A stretch of DNA of 32,419 bases from positions 1 through 32,419 of the forward strand of contig NZ_JABUBU010000030.1 of the NCBI RefSeq assembly GCF_019834675.1, read 5' to 3'. The DNA is from Rhodococcoides corynebacterioides (lineage in GTDB: Bacteria > Actinomycetota > Actinomycetes > Mycobacteriales > Mycobacteriaceae). This document shows, in pieces, positions 22,728 through 30,193 of the stretch. How positions within the stretch are numbered: position 1 is the first letter of the stretch; each line of letters begins with the position of its first letter. The position numbers and the translations under genes are program-made. The notes under the pieces are model-generated. The model did no database searches. It was not told the origin of the DNA and saw only the letters and a program-made list of their open reading frames with translations.

Positions 22728-23764
22728 GATCCGCCGTCGTCGTTCTCGGCGCACTGGCAGCGGTGCTCGCGTCCGTCGCGGTGTCGATCGCGGTGGGCCC
22801 GGCCGATCTCACCACCGCCGACGTGGTGTCCGTGGTGGTCTCGCATCTGGGCGGACCGGCGGCCGAGGTCAGCCGCATCCAGGACGGCATCGTGTGGGAG
22901 ATGCGCCTGCCCCGTGCGGTGCTCGCGGCGCTGTGCGGCACGGGACTCGCGCTGTGCGGGGCGGTGATGCAGTCGATGCTGCGCAACCGGCTGGCCGATC
23001 CGTTCGTCCTCGGCATCTCGTCCGGCGCGTCGACGGGCGCGGTGACCGTGGCGGTGCTGGGCATCGGGGCGGGGGTGCTGTCGCTGTCGTCCGGGGCGTT
23101 CGTCGGCGCGATCGTCTCCTTCGTGCTGGTGATGACGCTCGCGACCGGAGCGGGCGGCGGCACCGGACCGGTCATCCTCGCGGGAGTGGCTGGGACGCAA
23201 CTGTTCTCGGCGCTCACGTCGTTCATCGTCCTGTCCTCGGCCGACGCGGAGCAGACCCGCGGGGTGCTGTTCTGGCTGCTCGGCTCCCTCGCCGGTGCCG
23301 ACTGGGTCGACGTGTGGGTCTGCGCCGCCGCGGTGGGCATCGGGGTGGTGGTGTGCGTGATCGCGGCGCCCTCCCTCGACGCGATGACCCTGGGCTCGGA
23401 CACCGCCACCGCGCTCGGCGTGCCCATCGGCCGGCTCAAGGTGATCCTGCTGGGGGTGACGGCGCTGATGACCGCCACCATCGTGGCCGCGGCCGGGGCC
23501 ATCGGATTCGTCGGGCTTGTGTTGCCGCACGCCGCGCGGCTCCTCGTGGGCCCCCGCCACAGCCGTCTGCTCCCCACCACCATGGCGATGGGTGCGGTGT
23601 TCATGGTGTGGGCGGACACCCTGGCGCGCAGCATCTTCGGCCCGCAGGAAATCCCGGTGGGGGTGGTCACCGCGCTGGTGGGCGTTCCGGCCTTCGCGCT
23701 GATCCTGCTGCGGGGGCGGGGGAGCCGGCTGCGCAGCGCGCCTCGACTGGTGGGGGCCCGCTAG
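22724..23764 (+). CDS. FecCD/BtuC-type ABC transporter permease
   Basis: A 346-residue inner-membrane permease with about nine to ten helices. It has the FecCD family signature LPRAVLAALCGTGLALCGAV, the segment RNRLADPFVLGISSGAS, and the ATPase-coupling region LGVPIGRLKVILLGVTAL followed by GAIGFVGLVLPHAARLLVGP. It should import a corrinoid with the BtuF-like protein. The start GTG at 22724 overlaps the stop of the binding-protein gene. No ATPase gene follows: the next gene is an unrelated AbiEi-DUF559 protein, so the energising subunit must be encoded elsewhere or is missing. Confidence 0.92.
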   Translation: MRSAVVVLGALAAVLASVAVSIAVGPADLTTADVVSVVVSHLGGPAAEVSRIQDGIVWEMRLPRAVLAALCGTGLALCGAVMQSMLRNRLADPFVLGISSGASTGAVTVAVLGIGAGVLSLSSGAFVGAIVSFVLVMTLATGAGGGTGPVILAGVAGTQLFSALTSFIVLSSADAEQTRGVLFWLLGSLAGADWVDVWVCAAAVGIGVVVCVIAAPSLDAMTLGSDTATALGVPIGRLKVILLGVTALMTATIVAAAGAIGFVGLVLPHAARLLVGPRHSRLLPTTMAMGAVFMVWADTLARSIFGPQEIPVGVVTALVGVPAFALILLRGRGSRLRSAPRLVGAR

Positions 23765-23767
23765 ACC

Positions 23768-23816
23768 GAATCGTGAAGTCGTGGCCCCGGAAACCGAGGT
23801 CCAGAGTTCAGGATTC
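23768..23816. repeat. 49-nt palindromic repeat, left copy
   Basis: The copy begins GAATCGTGAAGTC, and its right arm GAGTTCAGGATTC matches the inverted left arm at 11 of 13 positions around a core GGCCCCGGAAACCGAGG. It aligns without gaps to the right copy at 24734-24782 (39 of 49 identical). It starts 3 nt after the stop of the permease gene and ends 43 nt before the AbiEi-DUF559 start. It could be a terminator, a REP-like element or the boundary of a mobile cassette. Confidence 0.8.
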
Positions 23817-23859
23817 GTGACCGGGAGCCATCCGAGCCGCTGCGACGTCCAACACTGGC

Positions 23860-24735
23860 ATGGATCCGTGCTCCGCGATCGCAGCCCGACACGACGGCGT
23901 CGTCACGCGGGCCCAGGCGATGGCCGCCGGTCTGTCGGCCAGTGCGCTCGACCGTCGGGTCGCCAGTGGCCGCTGGACTCGACTCGGTCGGGGGATCTAC
24001 ATGCCGGCCGGGCAGCCACGAACCGACGCGATGGCCCTCCGTGTCGCCGTCTATCGCGCCGGAGCGGACGCGGCCGCCACCGGGCCCAGCGCCGCCTGGT
24101 GGTTCGGGCTCCTGGACCGCCCGCTGCCCGTGACGTGGGTGACGGTCCCGTGTCGACGTCGCTACGGCCGCCCCGGTGTGGTGGTGCGCCACCGGGATCT
24201 CGACGCGGGTGACCTGCGGGTGCACCGTGGGTTGCGCCTGACGACGCTGCCGCTGACGGTGGTGGAGACAGCGACCATCCTGGAAACGAGGCGCGCCGGC
24301 GACGGCACGAGGTTCCTGGACCGCCAGCTGCAGACGCGGGTGACTCTGTCGATGGTGCAGGACGCGCACGAGCGCAACCGGGGGCGCACCGGCGCTCGCA
24401 CCGCGGCGTGGATGCTGCGCCAGGCCGCGGGCGGCGGCGAGTCCGAGGCGGAACGTGTGTTCCTGCGTGAGCTCCGGCGCTCGGGCCTACGCGGGTGGGC
24501 GACAGCGGTCGCGGCCTGCGGGTACGTGCTCGATGTGGCTTTCCCTCGGCACCGCGTGGCCATCGAGATCGACGGCTGGGCGTACCACCGCACGCCCGAC
24601 CGCGCGGCGCACGACGCCAAGCGTCAGAACACGCTGGTCAACGATGGGTGGACGGTCCTGCGCTTCACCTACCACCGGCTGGTGGCGGAACCTGATCTCG
24701 TGATCGCGGAGGTACGACGGGCCCTCGCGCGGTGA
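23860..24735 (+). CDS. AbiEi-type HTH plus DUF559 endonuclease-like protein
   Basis: A 291-residue protein. Residues about 5-50 match the AbiEi antitoxin N-terminal winged helix (HDGVVTRAQAMAAGLSASAL, GRWTRLGRGIYMPAG). The middle part is AbiEi-like (SAAWWFGLLDRPLPVTWVTV). Residues about 200-290 are a DUF559/Vsr-like PD-(D/E)XK fold with Asp225 (LDVAF), Glu236-Ile-Asp238 (VAIEIDGWAYH) and later GWTVLRFTYHRLV. This suggests DNA binding plus nicking or cleavage, but the activity is unproven in this family. No AbiEii nucleotidyltransferase toxin is adjacent. The gene is bracketed by two 49-nt repeats, the right one starting within its TGA. Confidence 0.85.
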   Translation: MDPCSAIAARHDGVVTRAQAMAAGLSASALDRRVASGRWTRLGRGIYMPAGQPRTDAMALRVAVYRAGADAAATGPSAAWWFGLLDRPLPVTWVTVPCRRRYGRPGVVVRHRDLDAGDLRVHRGLRLTTLPLTVVETATILETRRAGDGTRFLDRQLQTRVTLSMVQDAHERNRGRTGARTAAWMLRQAAGGGESEAERVFLRELRRSGLRGWATAVAACGYVLDVAFPRHRVAIEIDGWAYHRTPDRAAHDAKRQNTLVNDGWTVLRFTYHRLVAEPDLVIAEVRRALAR

Positions 24736-24782
24736 ATCGTGAAGCTCCGGCCCCGGAAAGCGGGGCGCAGACTTCACGATTC
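24734..24782. repeat. 49-nt palindromic repeat, right copy
   Basis: The arms GAATCGTGAAG and CTTCACGATTC are perfect inverted repeats. Within them a second hairpin GCCCCG-GAAAG-CGGGGC is nested. The element begins at the second base of the stop codon of the AbiEi-DUF559 gene and ends 10 nt before the stop of the convergent methyltransferase gene. That position suits a bidirectional terminator, while the matching left copy suggests a cassette boundary. Confidence 0.85.
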
Positions 24783-24792
24783 GCCCCCCCGC

Positions 24793-25440
24793 TCAGCACC
24801 CCCGCCCCACCCGCAGCTCCAGGTGGTCCCGCGACCGCGCCACCACGAACGCCTGCGCCGCGCTCTCCCCGGCCCGCTTGTCCGCCGAGCGCAGGGCGTC
24901 CCGGTGCAGCACGTACCCGCAGTCCATGAGCTGTTCCTGCACCTCACCGACGTCGTGCCGCAGGAAGTCGAGCGACACCTCGTGCCCCCACGCCTCCCGC
25001 AGCTCCAGAGTGGGCGCGGAGGTCTGGAAGGCCAGCAGCAGCCAGCCGTCGTCCCGCAGCACGCGCCGGAACTCGGTGAACAGGGCGGGGAGGTCCGCGG
25101 TCGGGGTGTGCACCAGCGAGTACCACGCGCAGACGGCGTCGACGGCCCCGTCCCGCACGGGCAGCGCCCCCAGATCTCCGATCACTGCGTGGTCCAGCGA
25201 CGCCACCCGCACCATCTCCGCCGACCGGTCCAGCCCCACCGGCGAGAGCCCCGCGGCCGCCAGTTCCCGCGCCGCCGTGCCGGGCCCGCAGCCGGCGTCG
25301 AGCACCGTTCGGCCGCCGGCCGTGGTCACCGAGCGGGCGAACGACGCGAGCACCCCGCGATCGAACGGCGCGAGCGTGGCGAAGGCGGCGGCGAAGTCGT
25401 GGGCGATGCGGTCGTACTGCGCGGCCACTCGGGAGGTCAC
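24793..25440 (-). CDS. Class I SAM-dependent methyltransferase
   Basis: A 215-residue Rossmann-fold methyltransferase. Motif I is TVLDAGCGPGTAARELA (near residue 45-61). It continues SPVGLDRSAEMVRVA (acidic residue for the SAM ribose), VIGDLGALPVRDGAVDAVCA and EFRRVLRDDGWLLLAFQ. The substrate is unknown, most likely a small molecule. The GTG at 25440 has no Shine-Dalgarno sequence but has TACGCT exactly 6 nt upstream, pointing to a leaderless mRNA. It lies 16 nt beyond the stop of the GGDEF-EAL gene on the same strand, so co-transcription is also possible. Confidence 0.9.
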   Translation of the reverse strand: MTSRVAAQYDRIAHDFAAAFATLAPFDRGVLASFARSVTTAGGRTVLDAGCGPGTAARELAAAGLSPVGLDRSAEMVRVASLDHAVIGDLGALPVRDGAVDAVCAWYSLVHTPTADLPALFTEFRRVLRDDGWLLLAFQTSAPTLELREAWGHEVSLDFLRHDVGEVQEQLMDCGYVLHRDALRSADKRAGESAAQAFVVARSRDHLELRVGRGC

Positions 25441-25446
25441 GACGCC

Positions 25447-25452
25447 AGCGTA
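25447..25452 (-). promoter_or_regulatory. -10 box of a leaderless promoter (methyltransferase gene)
   Basis: TACGCT with a 6-nt gap to the GTG, the same hexamer and spacing as before the transglutaminase-like gene. It lies just upstream of the methyltransferase start, between it and the stop of the GGDEF-EAL gene. No convincing -35. Confidence 0.4.
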
Positions 25453-25456
25453 GGGG

Positions 25457-27190
25457 TCAGGCGGTGCGCCCGACGTCCGGCGTGACGGCGGTGGGAACGG
25501 CGGTGGGGCGGCCGAGGAGAAAGCCCTGCACCATGGTGGCGCCGAGGGTGCGGGCGGCGTGGAGTTCGGCGTCGGTTTCGATGCCCTCGTAGATGCATTC
25601 GGCGCCGATGTCGCGGGCGAAGTCGGTGAGGGCCTTGGCGGCGGCGCGGCGCAGGCGGTCGTGGTCGAGGCCGCGGACGATGGAGGCGTCGAGCTTGATC
25701 ACGTCGGGCTTGATCTCCACGAGTTGCCGCAGCCCCGAGTGCCCGGCGCCGACGTCGTCGACGGAGATGGACAGGCCGGCGGCCCGCAGGTCGTCGAGGG
25801 CGAGGGTGAGCTGGTGGTAGTCCCGCACCAGATCGTGTTCGGTGATCTCGACGACCACCCGGCGCTGCGTCGCGAGCGGCAGCAACAGCCGCGTGAGGTC
25901 CGACGCCGTGATGGTGGTCGCGGAGACGTTGATGGCCAGGAACGCGTCGGGTTCGAGGTGGTGCGAAGCCAGCACGGCGCGTTGCACCGCGGCGAGTTCG
26001 AGGGGAATCTGCATGCCGGCGGCCGCGGCGTCGGCGAACCAGGTCTGCGGCGAGCCGTGGCCGGCGGGGAAGCGGGACAGCGCCTCGTACCCCACCACCC
26101 GCTGGTCGTCGACGCGGACGACGGGCTGGAACACGATGGTCGGCCCACCCGCGGCGAGGAGGTCCACCAGGTGGTCGTACTCGGGGCGTCGTTCGTCGCC
26201 TTCGAGGGTGTCGGAGTACCGGGCGAGCGACGCCGACGCGATGAGGCGGCCCATCACCACCATGCGCGTGGCGCTGTCGGAGAGATGCGCCCGCGCGGTG
26301 GTGCAGGTGAGCGGGGTGGACGCGCTGCGCAGCCGGAGCGACTCGACCTCGTCGCGGAGGGAGTCGAGGTCCTCGGCCACGCGGGCGCCGCCGCCGAGGA
26401 AGACGCACACGAACTCGTCGTCACGCAGGCGGGCGATCAACGCACCGGGCGCGTGCTCGCGCAGCGCGGCGGTGAGTTCGGTGATCGCCTCCTTGGTGGT
26501 GGCACGGCCGAGCCGGGTGTCGACGTCCTCGATGTCGGCGTGGATCAGCGCGACGCCCATGGTCAGGTCGGCCGTCCGGGCCTGCTGGATCTGCAGGATC
26601 GCCGAGTCCAGTCCGCGGCGGTTGAGCAGTCCGGTCAGGGCGTCGCGACGCGAGGTGGACACCTGATCGCGCAGGTAGGCGATGTGCAGCTGCACCAGGA
26701 ACGGGGTGGCGGTGGCGCCGAGGATGCAGACGGTCCGGGCGAGGAGCAGCATCGGGTCGGCCGCGCCGATGGACAGCCCGGCGAGCACCAGGATGACCAG
26801 GACGGTGAACGCGATGTGCGCGCGCAGGAGTCGCTCGTCGGCGAACACCACGCCGAACAGGGCGACCAGAATCAGCAGCACCGTGCCCGGCAGCGCGTCC
26901 CAGGGGGAGCGGAAGCTGAACAGCACGGTGGCGATGCCGACGTCGGCGTAGAAGACGAAGAACGGGGCCAGGCTGTCCCAGCGCCGCCACGTCCGCTTCC
27001 AGTACCAGGCCACGGGGACGGTGGTGGCCGAGATCGCGGCGACCACGTAGAGCGCGCCGGGGCGCAGGACGCCGGAGAGGGCGGAGAAGGCGCCGGCGGA
27101 GCCGACGACCACGATGAGCATCACGACGGCACGACGCGAGGACCGGGTGATCCGATCTCGAGTCGGCACGGGTGCCGGGGTGCGAAACAT
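25457..27190 (-). CDS. Membrane GGDEF-EAL protein, probably a c-di-GMP phosphodiesterase with inactive cyclase domain
   Basis: A 577-residue protein with about five to six N-terminal membrane helices (residues 20-165). The GGDEF domain (about 180-310) opens normally (DALTGLLNRRG), but the active site reads RDDEF at 256-260 instead of GGDEF and the metal-site segment is ADIEDVD. Cyclase activity is therefore unlikely, although GTP or signal binding is possible. The EAL domain (about 345-570) keeps its key residues: Glu369 (YEALSRF), Asn in AINVSAT, Glu in VEITEHD, the Asp pair in VDDVGAGHSG, Lys in VIKLDAS, Glu in YEGIETD and Gln in MVQGFLLG. Start: ATG at 27190, with GGAG 11 nt upstream. It diverges from the DUF72 gene. 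Confidence 0.92.
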   Translation of the reverse strand: MFRTPAPVPTRDRITRSSRRAVVMLIVVVGSAGAFSALSGVLRPGALYVVAAISATTVPVAWYWKRTWRRWDSLAPFFVFYADVGIATVLFSFRSPWDALPGTVLLILVALFGVVFADERLLRAHIAFTVLVILVLAGLSIGAADPMLLLARTVCILGATATPFLVQLHIAYLRDQVSTSRRDALTGLLNRRGLDSAILQIQQARTADLTMGVALIHADIEDVDTRLGRATTKEAITELTAALREHAPGALIARLRDDEFVCVFLGGGARVAEDLDSLRDEVESLRLRSASTPLTCTTARAHLSDSATRMVVMGRLIASASLARYSDTLEGDERRPEYDHLVDLLAAGGPTIVFQPVVRVDDQRVVGYEALSRFPAGHGSPQTWFADAAAAGMQIPLELAAVQRAVLASHHLEPDAFLAINVSATTITASDLTRLLLPLATQRRVVVEITEHDLVRDYHQLTLALDDLRAAGLSISVDDVGAGHSGLRQLVEIKPDVIKLDASIVRGLDHDRLRRAAAKALTDFARDIGAECIYEGIETDAELHAARTLGATMVQGFLLGRPTAVPTAVTPDVGRTA

Positions 27191-27280
27191 CGCTGGACAA
27201 ACTCCATCGCCGGGTGACCCGGCCCGACTCCGGGTGACAGCCAACATCGATTCGTTGCCGGAAGCATATTCGGACGGCAA

Positions 27281-27328
27281 AACGTTTACCAGTGGACGGC
27301 GCGGATATTCGGTCCGATTAGCCCGGCC
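27281..27328. promoter_or_regulatory. Shared intergenic motifs upstream of the GGDEF-EAL and DUF72 genes
   Basis: This AT-richer divergent region contains AACGTTTACC (27281-27290), whose complement GGTAAACGTT nearly matches 4474-4483. It also contains GGTCCGATTAGCCCGGCC (27311-27328), 16 of 18 identical to 1601-1618. TTCGGTCCG occurs twice, 22 nt apart (27309 and 27331). The reuse in three upstream regions suggests a common regulator, unproven. Confidence 0.35.
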
Positions 27329-27367
27329 GTTTCGGTCCGGAGGTCGACAAACCCCCAGGAAGGCACC

Positions 27368-28195
27368 ATGGTGATCGCGCCGAGAATCGGCACCTCCGGG
27401 TGGCGGTACCGGGCGTGGCGGGGCGATTTCTACCCGGACGACCTGGTGCAGCGACGCGAGTTGGAGTACCTGTCCCGGCAGACGTCGTCGGTGGAGATCA
27501 ACGGCTCGTTCTACTCGCTGCAGCGGCCGAGCAGCTACGCGCGGTGGCGCGCGGCGGTGGGGGACGACTTCGTGTTCGCCGTCAAGGGCCCGCGCTACGT
27601 CACGCACATGAAGAAGCTGGTGGGGACCGACGCGGCGGTGGCGAATTTCGTCGCGTCGGGCGTGCTCGCGCTGGGCCCGACGCTCGGGCCGATCCTGTGG
27701 CAGCTGCCGGCGGTGTCGGCGTTCGACGCGGATCGGCTGGCCACGTTCTTCGCCTCCCTCCCGCGGACCGTCGCCGACGCGGCGGTCCTGGGCGCGCGGC
27801 ACGACGAGAAGCTGGCCGACGACCGCGTGTTCCTCGACGTCCTGCACGACGGCCCGCTGCGGCACTGCCTCGAGGCGCGCCACCCCAGCTTCGACACTCC
27901 GGAGGCGTACGCGCTGCTGCGGGAGTACGACGTCGGGTGCGTCGTGGCGGACACCGCCGGACGGTTCCCGACGCTGGCCGAGGTCACCAGCGACGTCGTC
28001 TACGTGCGTCTGCACGGGGACACCGAGCTCTACACCAGCGGGTATCCCGACGACGCGTTGGCGGAGTGGGCGGTGCGCGTCGAGGCGTGGGCCGCGGCGG
28101 GCGCGGCGGTGTACGTGTACTTCGACAACGACGCCCGCGGTCACGCGCCGTGGGACGCGGTGGCTCTGCGGCGCATGGTGGGCGGGGCGCGCTGA
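27368..28195 (+). CDS. DUF72 family protein (YecE-like)
   Basis: A 275-residue TIM-barrel-like protein of the DUF72/YecE family, whose biochemical role is not established. Recognisable segments are RIGTSGWRYRAWRGDFYP at the start, SVEINGSFYSLQRPSSYARW, FVFAVKGPRYVTHMKKL, and YVRLHGDTELYTSGY with YVYFDNDARGHAPWDAVAL near the end. AGGAAGG lies 5 nt before the ATG, fixing the start. It is divergent from the GGDEF-EAL gene and followed by a clear hairpin, so it is probably a single-gene transcript. Confidence 0.92.
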   Translation: MVIAPRIGTSGWRYRAWRGDFYPDDLVQRRELEYLSRQTSSVEINGSFYSLQRPSSYARWRAAVGDDFVFAVKGPRYVTHMKKLVGTDAAVANFVASGVLALGPTLGPILWQLPAVSAFDADRLATFFASLPRTVADAAVLGARHDEKLADDRVFLDVLHDGPLRHCLEARHPSFDTPEAYALLREYDVGCVVADTAGRFPTLAEVTSDVVYVRLHGDTELYTSGYPDDALAEWAVRVEAWAAAGAAVYVYFDNDARGHAPWDAVALRRMVGGAR

Positions 28196-28203
28196 GCGCG
28201 TCG

Positions 28204-28222
28204 GTGCCGAATACGTCGGCAC
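28204..28222 (+). terminator. Hairpin terminator behind the DUF72 gene
   Basis: GTGCCGA and TCGGCAC form a perfect 7-bp stem with loop ATACG, 8 nt after the stop codon. There is no U tract, which is common for actinobacterial terminators. Confidence 0.6.
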
Positions 28223-28270
28223 GGGGCCCGTCGGTACCCTTCCGGCGGACCCTCACCGAAAGGCCGTGCC

Positions 28271-29041
28271 ATGACTCGGTTTCGCCTCGTTCTCGCTGCC
28301 GCCGCGCTGCTCCTGGCGGGGTGTTCGACGTCCGAGACTCCCGCCCCGGCCGCCGACGGCGCCGTCGGCGGCGAGATCACGGTGTTCGCCGCCGCCTCGC
28401 TGAAGGCGACGTTCACCGAGCTCGGGGAGCGGTTCGAGGCCGCGTACCCCGGCACCACCGTCGCGCTGACGTTCGCCGGCTCGTCCGATCTGCTCACGCA
28501 ACTGAGCCAGGGTGCGCCGGGCGACGTGTTCGCCTCCGCGGACACCGCCACCATGACGCGGGCGGTCGACGCCGGGCTGGTGAGCGGCGAGCCGACCCCC
28601 TTCGCCACCAACACCCTCACGATCGTCACGCCGCCCGACAATCCGCGGGGTATCGCGTCGTTCGCCGATCTCGCCGATCCGGGCGCGAAGGTGGTGGTCT
28701 GTGCCCCGCAGGTGCCGTGCGGCGCCGCGACCGCGGCGATCGAGGCGGCCACCGGCGTCGACCTCACCCCGGTGAGCGAGGAGTCGGCCGTCACCGACGT
28801 GCTGGGCAAGGTCACCGCGGGCGAGGCGGACGCGGGTCTGGTGTACGTCACCGACGCCGCGGGTGCGGGTGAGCGCGTCGCGACCGTGCCGTTCGCCGAG
28901 TCCGGCGAGGCCGTCAACACCTACCCCGTCGCCGTCCTCTCGGAGTCGCGGAACGCCACGGCGGCACAGGCTTTCGAGGAGTTCGTCCTCGGACCCGAGG
29001 GCCGCGAGGTGTTGGACGCGGCGGGTTTCGCGGCGCCGTGA
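28271..29041 (+). CDS. modA: Molybdate-type ABC transporter substrate-binding lipoprotein
   Basis: A 256-residue lipoprotein (lipobox LLLAGC, Cys18) with the ModA pattern: EITVFAAASLKATFTELGER, ALTFAGSSDLLTQLSQGAPG, DVFASADTATM and KVVVCAPQVPCGAATAAIEA. The final segment is ESRNATAAQAFEEFVLGPEG. It should bind molybdate or tungstate outside the membrane. GAAAGG precedes the ATG at a normal distance. The permease and ATPase genes (modB, modC) that normally follow are absent; the next gene is a dihydrofolate-reductase-like protein. It may serve a transporter encoded elsewhere. Confidence 0.9.
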   Translation: MTRFRLVLAAAALLLAGCSTSETPAPAADGAVGGEITVFAAASLKATFTELGERFEAAYPGTTVALTFAGSSDLLTQLSQGAPGDVFASADTATMTRAVDAGLVSGEPTPFATNTLTIVTPPDNPRGIASFADLADPGAKVVVCAPQVPCGAATAAIEAATGVDLTPVSEESAVTDVLGKVTAGEADAGLVYVTDAAGAGERVATVPFAESGEAVNTYPVAVLSESRNATAAQAFEEFVLGPEGREVLDAAGFAAP

Positions 29042-29125
29042 TGAGTTTCGCCGTCGCCGCGCGTCTGTACCGGTGATACTGCGTCGTCGGTGCAACCGAA
29101 CCACCCCACTACGAAGGATGTCCCC

Positions 29126-29689
29126 ATGCGCCCTCTGATCGTCACCGCGTTCGTCTCCGTCGACGGTGTGATGGAGGCTCCCGGCGGGGAGCCCGGCTAC
29201 CGCAATTCCGGGTGGACGTTCCAGGCCGTCGAGTTCGACGAGGCCGCCTACGAGATCAAGGGGCGGGAGCAGTCGGAGACGACGGCATTGCTGTTGGGCC
29301 GCACGTCGTACCAGGCGTTCGCGCCGGTCTGGCCGACCATGGACGATTTCGCCGAGTACAACGCGATGCCGCGGTACGTGGTGTCGACGACGCTCGAGCG
29401 TGACGACGAGCGGTGGCCGGCCACCGTTCTGCGGTCCGTCGACGACGTCGCCGCGCTCAAGGAGAGCGAGGGCGGGCCGATCGCGGTGCACGGCAGCGCG
29501 ACGCTGGGCAAGTCGCTCGCCGACGCCGGGTTGGTCGACCGGTATCACCTGCTGGTCTTCCCGGTGCTGCTCGGCGCGGGGCGACGGCTGTTCAGCGAGA
29601 CGGACAAGGACATGCAGAAACTGGCGCTGGTGGAGCACGAGGTGTATTCCAACGGCATTCAGAAGCAGGTGTTCGACGTCCAGCGGTGA
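29126..29689 (+). CDS. Dihydrofolate reductase family protein (RibD C-terminal-like)
   Basis: A 187-residue protein of the DHFR-like/RibD C-terminal reductase superfamily. The opening MRPLIVTAFVSVDGVMEAPG is typical, followed by TTALLLGRTSYQAFAPVWP, RYVVSTTLERDDERWPATVL, AVHGSATLGKSLADAGLVDR and FPVLLGAGRRLF. Such proteins bind NADPH, and most are not the essential folate enzyme; the substrate is unknown. GAAGGA lies before the ATG at 29126, which is preferred over an upstream in-frame start. It is 84 nt behind modA on the same strand. Confidence 0.9.
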   Translation: MRPLIVTAFVSVDGVMEAPGGEPGYRNSGWTFQAVEFDEAAYEIKGREQSETTALLLGRTSYQAFAPVWPTMDDFAEYNAMPRYVVSTTLERDDERWPATVLRSVDDVAALKESEGGPIAVHGSATLGKSLADAGLVDRYHLLVFPVLLGAGRRLFSETDKDMQKLALVEHEVYSNGIQKQVFDVQR

Positions 29690-29742
29690 CGCATTCCAAC
29701 AATGCGTCCAGAACTCGAGTAGCGAGCACGGCAGGGGTGTCG

Positions 29743-29748
29743 TAGTTT
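29743..29748 (+). promoter_or_regulatory. -10 box of a leaderless promoter (65-residue membrane protein)
   Basis: TAGTTT ends 6 nt before the ATG at 29755 with no ribosome binding site between them. Same geometry as four to five other genes in the window. Confidence 0.45.
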
Positions 29749-29754
29749 CCCGGC

Positions 29755-29952
29755 ATGGCGATGACCGACGAAAGCCGCAGGAAACTGAACGTCTTCACGT
29801 TCGTGGTGGGCGCTGCGCTCACCATTCTGGCGATCTACGACCTGTCGATCGGCGAGCGCGCCGCGAGCGTCTGGATCGCCATCGTGTGCTGGCCGATCGT
29901 GGCCGCGACGTCGGCGCATCAGCTGTGGGGACCGGCGGCGCGCCGGACGTGA
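29755..29952 (+). CDS. Small two-helix membrane protein
   Basis: A 65-residue protein with two hydrophobic segments, about 12-28 (VFTFVVGAALTILAIYDL) and 36-56 (SVWIAIVCWPIVAATSAH), and short charged ends. No family recognised. The start is supported by a TAGTTT box 6 nt upstream (leaderless) rather than by a ribosome binding site. It is the first of three tiny membrane proteins in this stretch, which may only share location. Confidence 0.65.
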   Translation: MAMTDESRRKLNVFTFVVGAALTILAIYDLSIGERAASVWIAIVCWPIVAATSAHQLWGPAARRT

Positions 29953-29995
29953 ACCGAGACCATTTCGTCACCATCCATTGTCGGACGGGTGCCGA

Positions 29996-30193
29996 ATGGG
30001 TCACATGATGTGGCTGATCGTCGCGGTGGCCGTTCTCTCGGTGTGGACCGTCGGCGCCGTGGTGGTGGGCGTGAAGATGGGCCATGCCATTCGCCGGGCC
30101 GACGAGCGGTCCGAGATGGAGCGCGACGGCACCTACCTCGAGCTGATGTGGTTCGAGTCCAAGGCCGAGAACGCCCTGCTCACCCGCACCTGA
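29996..30193 (+). CDS. Small single-helix membrane protein
   Basis: About 65 residues: one N-terminal membrane helix (MMWLIVAVAVLSVWTVGAVV) followed by a hydrophilic, charged tail (RRADERSEMERDGTYLELMW). The start is uncertain: an ATG at 29996, another at 30005, and a TTG at 29978 are all in frame. No family recognised. It lies 43 nt behind the two-helix protein on the same strand and ends just before the stop of the opposite 42-residue gene. Confidence 0.6.
   Translation: MGHMMWLIVAVAVLSVWTVGAVVVGVKMGHAIRRADERSEMERDGTYLELMWFESKAENALLTRT

Noticed and set aside
23860..24735. Complete type IV AbiE toxin-antitoxin system
   Set aside because: Only the AbiEi-like N-terminal part is present; no nucleotidyltransferase toxin gene lies on either side.
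27191..28222. Long upstream extension of the GGDEF-EAL frame on the minus strand
   Set aside because: It would run across the DUF72 gene and its ribosome binding site. The ATG at 27190 with a membrane-domain opening is the natural start.
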